Positions 57,319 to 64,000 of a stretch of 64,000 bases of DNA are shown piece by piece. Within the stretch, counting starts at the first letter, position 1. Every line of letters begins with the position of its first letter. The stretch covers positions 108,501-172,500 of the forward strand of contig NW_026111675.1 in assembly GCF_024679095.1 (NCBI RefSeq), read 5' to 3'. Both the position numbers and the translations under genes were made by a program. The notes under the pieces are model-generated. The model saw only the letters and a program-made list of their open reading frames with translations, was not told where the DNA came from and did not search any database. The stretch comes from Eriocheir sinensis (Eukaryota > Arthropoda > Malacostraca > Decapoda > Varunidae).

Positions 57319-58652
57319 ATGGCGCACATACACCAAGCCTCGGAGTCCCCGACTGGGGGGGGGGAACCCAGGGAGGACTCCCCTTCTGGCTGCCGACCCG
57401 AGAGGTGTCTTGATAACTCCTCGAACCTCTTTCTTCTCAATTTCTGCAACATTCGCGGTCTTCGCTCTAATTTTCATTCTGTGGAACATCATCTCTCCTC
57501 CTCTAAACCTCACCTTCTCTTCCTTACCGAAACACAGGTTTCTGAGGCTACTGACAGCAATCTCTACTCTGTTCCCTCCTACTATCTCTATCCTAAATTT
57601 CAATCCAAAGCTGGATGTTGCGCCTACGTGCGCAACGACATCACTTGCTCTCGTGCCCACGACCTTGACTCTTCTGAATTTTCCACCATCTGGTTAAGAC
57701 TTCACTGTCATTCTATTACTAAATACATCTGTGCTGTTTATCTCTCACCTAACTCTACCAACTATGTAAAATTCTTTGACTATTTGAATTCTAAAGTGGA
57801 GCACATCTTGACCCACTCTCCCTTCGCTGAAATCTCCATCCTAGGAGATTTAAATGTTCACCACCAGCTTTGGCTTTCATCCTCTTTCACTGACCATCCT
57901 GGTGAACAAGCCTACAACTTTGCTATCCTCAACGACCTAGAGCAGTTGGTCCAGCACCCTACACGTATTCCCGACCGTCTTGGAGATCGGCCCAACATTC
58001 TAGACCTCTTCCTTACCTCAAACCCTTCTGCTTATTCTGTCAAACTGTTCTCTCCGTTGGGCTCCTCCGATCACAATCTTATTTCTGCATCCTGTCCTAT
58101 CGCTCCTGTACACCCTCTGGACCCACCGAAGAGGCGATGCTTCTGGCATTTGGGTTCAGCTCGATGGGACGTCCTGAGGATGTCCTTTTCCATTCCCGTG
58201 GAATGATTATTGCTTCCAGGATAGAGACCCCTCTGTGTGCTCAGCGCATCACAGAGGTGATTGTCTCTGAAATGGAGGCATACATTCCTCGTTCTTTCTC
58301 TACTCCTCACGCTAAAACGCCTTGGTTTAATCACGCTTGTTCTCGTGCTGTCAATGATAGAGAGGTAGCTCACAAAAGGTACCAGAGCCTTCAAACTAAT
58401 GCTAATTATGAACTTTACATTTCTGCCCGAAATCGTGCCAAATCTATTCTCCGACTAGCCAAAAATTCTTTCATTAATAGAAAATGTCAAAACCTTGCTT
58501 TCTCTAACTCTTCCCGTGACTTCTGGCATCTAGCCAAAAACATCTCCTCCAACTTCACTTCTTCATCTTTCCCTCCACTCCTCAGTCCTGACGGCAACAC
58601 TGCCGTCTCATCTATCTCTAAGGCTGAACTCTTCTCTCAAACTTTTTTCTAA
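57319..58652 (+). pseudogene. LINE family B endonuclease and linker
   Basis: The ATG at 57319 opens [20 protein letters not shown]. The apurinic endonuclease shows [19 protein letters not shown] (about 57430), [63 protein letters not shown] and the catalytic [10 protein letters not shown] (about 58065). The first frame ends with TGA at 58204. The linker resumes in another frame from about 58232 (LCAQRITEVIVSEMEAYIPR) to 58652. Copy 1 shares the frameshift near 58183, so that defect predates both copies. Copy 1 has an extra GT at the second break (58228), so copy 2 lost it independently. Confidence 0.88.
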
Positions 58653-60270
58653 AAACTCCACTCTGGACGATTCTGGGCATATTCCTCCTACTCATCCCCC
58701 CTCTGACTCCTTTATGCCTGTTATAAAGATTCTTCAAAATGATGTTTTCTATGCCCTCTCTGGCCTCAATCCTCAGAAGGCTTATGGACCTGATGGAGTG
58801 CCTCCTATTGTCCTTAAAAACTGTGCCTCCGTGCTGTCACCCTGCCTGGTCAAACTCTTTCGCCTCTGCCTGTCAACATCTACCTTTCCTTCTTGCTGGA
58901 AGTATGCCTTCATACAGCCTGTACCTAAGAAGGGTGACCGCTCCAATCCCTCAAACTACCGTCCTATTGCTTTACTTTCTTGTCTATCTAAAGCTTTTGA
59001 ATCAATCCTTAACCGGAAGATTCAAAAGCACCTTTCCATTTCTGACCTTCTATCTGATCGCCAGTATGGGTTCCGCAAGGGGCGTTCTACTGGTGATCTC
59101 CTAGCCTTCTTAACTGACTCTTGGTCATCCTCTCTTAGCCGTTTCGGTGAAACTTTTGCTAATGCGCTGGACATATCAAAAGCTTTTGATAGGGTCTGGC
59201 ACAAATCTTTGCTTTCTAAACTACCCTCCTACGGTTTCTATCCTTCTCTCTGTACCTTTATCTCCAGTTTCCTTTCTGACCGTTCTATTTCTGCTGTGGT
59301 AGACGGTCACTGTTCTTCCCCTAAATCTATAAACAGTGGTGTCCCACAGGGTTCTGTCCTATCTCCCACTCTTTTTCTGTTGTTCATTGATGATCTTCTT
59401 TCCAAAACGAACTGTCCTATCCATTCCTACGCCGATGATTCCACTCTGCATTACTCAACTTCTTTTAATAGAAGACCCACCCTTCAGGAACTTAACGACT
59501 CAAGGCTGGAGGCTGCAGAACGCTTAGCCTCAGACCTTACTATTATTTCCGATTGGGACAAGAAGAACCTGGTGTCCTTCAACGCCTCAAAAACACAGTT
59601 TCTCCACCTATCCACTCGACACAATCTTCCAAACAACTATCCCCTATTCTTTGACAACACCCAGCTATCACCTTCCTCAACACTAAACATCCTCGGTCTA
59701 TCCTTAACTCAAAATCTCAACTGGAAACTTCATATCTCATCTCTTACTAAATCAGCTTCCTCGAGGCTGGGCGTTCTGTACCGTCTCCGCCAGTTCTTCT
59801 CCCCTGCACAGTTGCTGTCCATATACAGGGGCCTTGTCCGCCCTCGTATGGAGTATGCATCTCATGTGTGGGGGGGCTCCACTCACACAGCTCTTCTGGA
59901 CAGAGTGGAGGCTAAGGCTCTTCGTCTCATCAGCTCTCCTCCTCATACTGATAGTCTTCTACCTCTTAAATTGCGCCGCAATGTTGCCTCTCTTTCTATC
60001 TTCTATCGATATTTCCACGCTGACTGCTCTTCTGAACTTGCTAACTGCATGCCTCCCCCCCTCCCGCGGCCCCGCTGCACTCGACTTTCTACTCATGCTC
60101 ATCCCTATACTGTCCAAACCCCTTATGCAAGAGTTAACCAGCATCTTCACTCTTTCATCCCTCACGCTGGTAAACTCTGGAACAATCTTCCTTCATCTGT
60201 ATTTCCTCCTGCCTACGACTTGAACTCTTTCAAGAGGAGGGTATCAGGACACCTCTCCTCCCGAAATTAA
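58653..60270 (+). pseudogene. LINE family B reverse transcriptase
   Basis: It is joined to the linker by a one-base slip in the T run at 58643-58650. From 58714 to 60270 it is fully open (518 codons). Blocks: QKAYGPDGVPPIVLKN, KYAFIQPVPKKGDRSNPSNY, SDRQYGFRKGRSTGDLLAFL, ALDISKAFDRVWHKSLLSKL, NSGVPQGSVLSPTLFLLFID, HSYADDSTLHYS (catalytic box, about 59430), LVSFNASKTQFLHLST, STLNILGLSLTQNLNWKLHI, RPRMEYASHVWGGSTHTALL and PHAGKLWNNLPSSVFPPAYD, ending [12 protein letters not shown]. All catalytic residues are present. The poly(A) tail and GVPQGSVLSP block fit the Jockey/CR1-like group; the exact clade is uncertain. Confidence 0.9.
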
Positions 60271-60394
60271 CCTCTGATTTTGGACACTCCATTAACCTCT
60301 GTTCGGGAGCAGTGAGTAGCGGGCCTTTTTTTTCTTTTTTTTTTCCTTTGCGCCCTTGAGCTGTCTCCTTAGCTGTAAAAAAAAAAAAAAAAAA

Positions 60395-61562
60395 GTTTGA
60401 AGATGGTATTACTTTCAAAGAGGGTCGTTATAATGTTGAGTTGTCATGGTATTCAGACAAAATAGATTCTGTTCCTTCAAATCATTCTGTTGCACTTAAC
60501 GTGTTGGACCGAACTCTGGACCACTTAAAAAGAAAGGGGTTATTAGAAAAGCATCAAGCTGTATTTGACCAACAGCTGGCTGACGGCATAATAGAAGAAA
60601 TTGAAGTAAACCCTTCTCAGTATAATGAAAAGATTTGAATACCTCATAGACCTGTCATCAAAATGGAAGAACAAGTAACAACTAAAATAAGACCTGTGTT
60701 CAATTGTTCATTAAAAACCAAGAAGGAATTACCTTCTCTTAATGAGGCTGCCTACCCAGGTGTAGATTTAATGAATAACATTCTTCAATTACTTTTCTAT
60801 TTTCGCACCAATAAATCAGTCATGCTCAGTGATGTAAAACAAGCCTTTTTGATGATTAAATTAAAAAATGAAGTAGACCAAAATAGGTTTTGCTTCTTTT
60901 GGAAAAGAGGCAACAAACTGGTCACCTACAGGCTCAAGACCATAGTGTTTGGGTTCACCTCTTCCCCATTCATCTTGCACTATGTGATGAAACATCATGC
61001 AAGTTCATTTCCTGATGACAAATTAAGCAAAATATTGGCAAATAATTTTTATGTAGATAATCTATTGGTAACAGGAAATGAAATAACAGAAATGAAGAAA
61101 TTATATAATCTGGCATATGAAAGAATGAAGGCAGGTGGATTTACCTTAAGAGCTTAGAATTCCAATTCAACTGAATTGAGAGAACAGATGGAAAGTGATG
61201 GAAGATTAGTAGAACACTCCAGCGAAGAAGAAAAGGTGCTAGGGTATAGATATAATGTTCAGCAGGATTCACTGAGCATAGCTACATGCAAAATAAATCC
61301 AGAAGCAAACACAAAAAGACAAGTCCTTTCTCAAACTTCCGAACTATTTGATCCTTTGAATTTGGCTCTACCTGTGACCATAAGAGAAAAATTATTAATG
61401 AGGAAAAAATGGGAACTAGAAGGAGGCTGGGACGAACCCCTTCCTGAAGAGATCTGTACTGAGACGAAAAAATTAAGTAGAGACTTGGAGATGCTGTCAG
61501 AAGTATCATTTCCTAGACAAGCTCTAAACGAGCTAAACACATATGGGCTACATATTTTTTGA
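60395..61562 (+). pseudogene. BEL/Pao reverse transcriptase
   Basis: It continues the pol frame after the LINE: FEDGITFKEGRYNVELSWYS, the conserved pre-RT block of Pao elements, then TTKIRPVFNCSLKTKKELPS, MLSDVKQAFLMIKLKNEVDQ (first catalytic Asp), RLKTIVFGFTSSPFILHYVM and NNFYVDNLLVTGNE (about 61047). The usual YVDD appears as YVDN here. GYRYNVQQDSLSI and QTSELFDPLNLALPVTIREK follow. In-frame stops at 60636 (TGA), 61155 (TAG) and 61560 (TGA) split it without any frame change. Asp to Asn in the box would inactivate a retroviral enzyme, but some Pao lineages may carry it naturally. Confidence 0.88.
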
Positions 61563-62159
61563 GACAGTTCCGCTGAAGCGTATGGCTTTGTTGCCTACGC
61601 TCTAGATGGAGAGGGTAGAAGTACATACCTACACTCTAAGTCTAAGGTAGCTCCATTAAATAAGAGAAATGAACACAGCATCCCCACTCTAGAGCTCATG
61701 GGTGTGATATTAGCTTTCAAATGCTTACCTACAATTTTAGAGGCTCATCAACACATCCAAATTCAATTTATAAATATCTGTGTGGATGCTCAGGTGGTGC
61801 TAAATTGGCTTCTAACTAAGGATACTAAAGTAAAATCTAAATTATTGAAAAACAGAGTGTTAGAAGCTGATGGCCTGAAGACTGAAATAAGTAAGAAATT
61901 CAAGTTACCTGTAGCATACCACTATGTACACACTGAAGATAACCCAGCAGATATGCTAACCAAAGGGTTATCTTATAGCAAATATCTGGATAAAATGAAG
62001 TTCTGGCTGGAGGGACCACAGTGGCTTACTAATGATTACCAACTGTGGCCTCAATACCCTTTGTTGAGCATAGTGCCTTCTCAAAAAGGCAAAATATGCA
62101 CTGCTTGTACCTCTCAATCGCCTAATGTAAATACAGGAGTAATAAATATAAATAAATAA
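61563..62159 (+). pseudogene. BEL/Pao RNase H and connection
   Basis: The frame continues after the TGA as DSSAEAYGFVAYALDGEGRS (catalytic Asp), NKRNEHSIPTLELMGVILAF (catalytic Glu) and CVDAQVVLNWLLTKDTKVKS (catalytic Asp). It then ends with HYVHTEDNPADMLTKGLSYS, the standard Pao boundary, and PQWLTNDYQLWP. It ends at TAA 62157; the TAA may replace a Gln or Lys codon, since the frame goes on. Catalytic residues look complete. Confidence 0.86.
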
Positions 62160-62174
62160 TCTTCCTTTGAGGGC

Positions 62175-63754
62175 TTGTTGAAGTGCACAGCTTACCTATA
62201 TAAATTTCTAAATAAAATAAAGGATTGTGATCCTAAAAAGAAAGCCTTAGAGTATTGGGTAAAGGTGGCTCAAACTGAGCGTTTCCAGAATGAACTGAAT
62301 TTCTTGAACAATCCAAATAATGCAAATGAAAAAAAAATTCCTCCTCTGGTATCTAACCTCAACTTATTTCTTGAAGAAAGAGGCATTATAAGGTCCAAAG
62401 GCAGGATAAGTAGGTGTCAATACTTCAAGTATGACATACATCACCCTGTGTTTTTCCCTAAGGAGCACAGGTTAACTATATTGATAATTAATGACTGTCA
62501 TAACAAAATGCAACATTTAGGCATTGGAACTACCTTGAAATATTTACGGGAACAAGGGTACTGGATACCTAAGGGTAGGATGGCAGTCAAGAGCACACTA
62601 AGCTCTTGTAATGTATGTAAAAAATATAATGCCTTGGCATTTAAGTACCCAGAATTCACAGATATGCCTAAGCATCACATGAACCTAGTTAAACCTATTC
62701 AACATGTCGGGGTAGATTATACTGGCCATTTCTGGGTCAAAGATGAACTTAGTGATCAGTCTGTCAAGGTTTATGTTTTGGTGTTCACTTGTCTTAATAT
62801 TAGAGCTGTTCACTTTGAATTATTACCTGACATGTCTACAAAGAATTTTCTGTTGGCCTTTCACAGATTTTGTAATCTATAATCTATTCCCCATTACCTG
62901 TACAGTGATAATGCCAAAGCCTTCTTAAAAGGTGGCAATATTTTAGAAAACTCCCTACAATCCAAAGAAGTTCAAGAAGAACTGGAGAGAATTAACATCA
63001 AGCATGTGAGAATTCCCTTATATTCAGCATGGGTAGGCTCTGCTTGGGAAAGGTTAATAAGGGTGCTCAAGAATTTATTTATTGTTTGTATAAAGTAGTC
63101 GGAAGGGCCAAGTTGACATACTTTGAGTTGTTAACATCCTTGTCAAGCATTCAGTTGGCCATAAATTCTAGACCCTTGACCTACCGGTCCAGTTCAGAAA
63201 GCTTGGAGTTTATAACACCAAACTCCTTCTTGAAACTTCATGGGAACCCATCTCTCGTACTGAGGGGGGATGAGGAAGTGTGGGTCGATGACCAGAGCCA
63301 ACCCTCTTTAGAAAAGACTCTTGAAGTCCAAGAAGAAATATTAGAAAGCTTCAAAAAGTTGTGGTATGAGTGTTATCTACTCAGCTTAAGAGAACATAGC
63401 AGAAACCTATATCAGTCAACTTGGGAAAACAAAATTAAAATAGGAGATATAGTTCTGATTAAAGCTTTAAATAAACCCAGACCCCTCTGGTTAATGGGCA
63501 CTGTCTTGCAAATTATTAAGGGATTGGACAATAAAGTAAGAACAGTCAAGGTCAAACAAGGTAATGGAGCTGTAGAATTTCATTCTAAATGTAACCTTTA
63601 TCCGCTGGAGCTCACTATAGCTCATCCGGGTAGAGATTTGGTATATGACCAGGGGGCCTCCCACAATAATGCCGACCCCACCCAGAGCGGCGGTGATCGT
63701 GTCGGGGCGCCTCGGCTACAGAGCGGTTCAACAAAATGCTTAGGGATAATTTAG
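62175..63754 (+). pseudogene. BEL/Pao integrase and C-terminal DUF5641-like domain
   Basis: The zinc-binding HHCC region shows CHNKMQHLGIGTTLKYLREQ and CNVCKKYNAL. The DDE core shows HVGVDYTGHF (first Asp, about 62715), then TAA at 62880, YSDNAKAFLKGG (second Asp) and SAWVGSAWERLIRVLKN (Glu, about 63050). A frameshift near 63085 moves the remainder to another frame: YKVVGRAKLTYFELLTSLSS, AINSRPLTYRSSSESLEF, ending with the DUF5641-like KIKIGDIVLIKALNKPRPLW and GNGAVEFHSKCNLYPLEL. TAA at 63752. The core would be complete but for one nonsense codon and one frameshift. Confidence 0.88.
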
Positions 63755-63848
63755 ATAACTTGTAAATATCTTGGTTGTTTCAGTACCTCACCTACTAAGG
63801 CTGAAGACTTTAGAATTAATTTTGGGTAGTAGTTAGAATTATCAGGGT

Positions 63849-64000
63849 AAAAAATATGCTACACCTTCCAGGTGAGGATTGATTAAAAAATATGCTACAC
63901 CTTCCCAGGTGAGGATTGATTAAAAAATATGCTACACCTTCCAGGTGAGGATTGATTAAAAAATATGCTACACCTTCCAGGTGAGGATTGATTAAAAAAT
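63849..64000. repeat. 36-bp tandem repeat at window end
   Basis: Unit: AAAAAATATGCTACACCTTC followed by CAGGTGAGGATTGATT. Four complete copies and the start of a fifth are present, with one copy one base longer (63905). Copies are almost identical, so the array is young. It continues past the window edge and begins about 95 bp after the BEL/Pao stop codon. Confidence 0.95.

Larger units (their letters stand above)
57071..60394 (+). mobile_element. LINE family B copy 2, near full length, poly(A) tail
   Basis: The 5' end GGCTGGAGTAGGTAGGAAGA is identical to copy 1. The 3' end is an 18-A tail (60377-60394). It lies between AATAAAG and AAAAG in the BEL/Pao pol, so a short duplication such as AAAG is possible but cannot be separated from the tail. 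Coding: endonuclease from about 57319, reverse transcriptase to 60270. Only a few frameshifts are present, so this is a fairly young insertion and clearly younger than the BEL/Pao host. Confidence 0.93.
54871..63754 (+). mobile_element. BEL/Pao LTR retrotransposon, decayed, with nested LINE
   Basis: The plus-strand order gag, protease, reverse transcriptase, RNase H, integrase, and the Pao-type protease and integrase motifs, identify the BEL/Pao superfamily. Coding extends from the gag ATG at 54871 to the TAA at 63752. A 3.3-kb LINE (57071-60394) sits between protease and reverse transcriptase. Without the LINE the element would be about 5.6 kb of coding sequence, normal for the group. LTRs are not identified: the left one may lie in 53680-54400 and the right one is beyond the window or displaced by the 36-bp array. 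At least eight nonsense codons or frameshifts make it inactive. Confidence 0.9.

Overview
The window is eukaryotic, non-coding-dominated DNA. No bacterial-style gene order, ribosome binding sites or operons are visible. It holds very long dinucleotide and trinucleotide microsatellites, large minisatellites, and many decayed retrotransposons and DNA transposons. The mix (CR1-type LINEs ending in a TTCTTATG octamer, tRNA-derived SINEs, piggyBac, PIF/Harbinger, BEL/Pao) and the microsatellite load fit a marine or freshwater invertebrate. From memory of similar repeats I would guess a decapod crustacean; this is inference and needs a database search.

Layout: 1-6.2 kb is a 24-bp minisatellite whose unit has no stop codon in any of six frames, so its very long open frames are not evidence of genes. 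A unique minus-strand open frame of about 240 codons (6229-6947) runs into it and is unrecognised. 7.3-10.5 kb is a near-complete CR1-type LINE on the minus strand (esterase-domain remnant, endonuclease, reverse transcriptase), set in a CA microsatellite. 11.7-13.7 kb is a second minus-strand LINE. 14.4-15.4 kb is an orphan LINE ORF1 with a PHD finger and CCHC knuckles. 16.5-18.6 kb is a 2.1-kb AAT tract, followed by an RTE-like reverse transcriptase with a TAA tail. 20.0-20.7 kb is a purine tract and 20.9-24.66 kb a 28-bp minisatellite with an internal 112-bp higher-order repeat.

24.8-26.7 kb is an internally deleted LINE inside a TA microsatellite; a longer copy of the same family lies at 57.1-60.4 kb. 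27.7-31.5 kb is another LINE, split by a 2.45-kb piggyBac-like element whose transposase lacks the catalytic core. 32.9-37.3 kb is a PIF/Harbinger element with matching 50-bp terminal inverted repeats and TAA duplications; most of its interior has been replaced by a nested LINE and microsatellites. 37.3-54 kb is a patchwork of microsatellites, SINE heads, a truncated CR1 3' end and many independent short tandem arrays (unit sizes about 27, 69, 77, 94, 108, 110, 112, 127, 136 and 150 bp). A small two-exon candidate for a secreted peptide lies at 38407-39219.

54.4-63.8 kb is a decayed BEL/Pao LTR retrotransposon (gag with three zinc knuckles, aspartic protease, reverse transcriptase, RNase H, integrase). 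It is interrupted in pol by the 3.3-kb LINE, and a 36-bp tandem repeat begins just after its coding region. No intact protein-coding host gene can be proven. The main biological story is nested transposition and the repeated coincidence of LINE ends with microsatellites.
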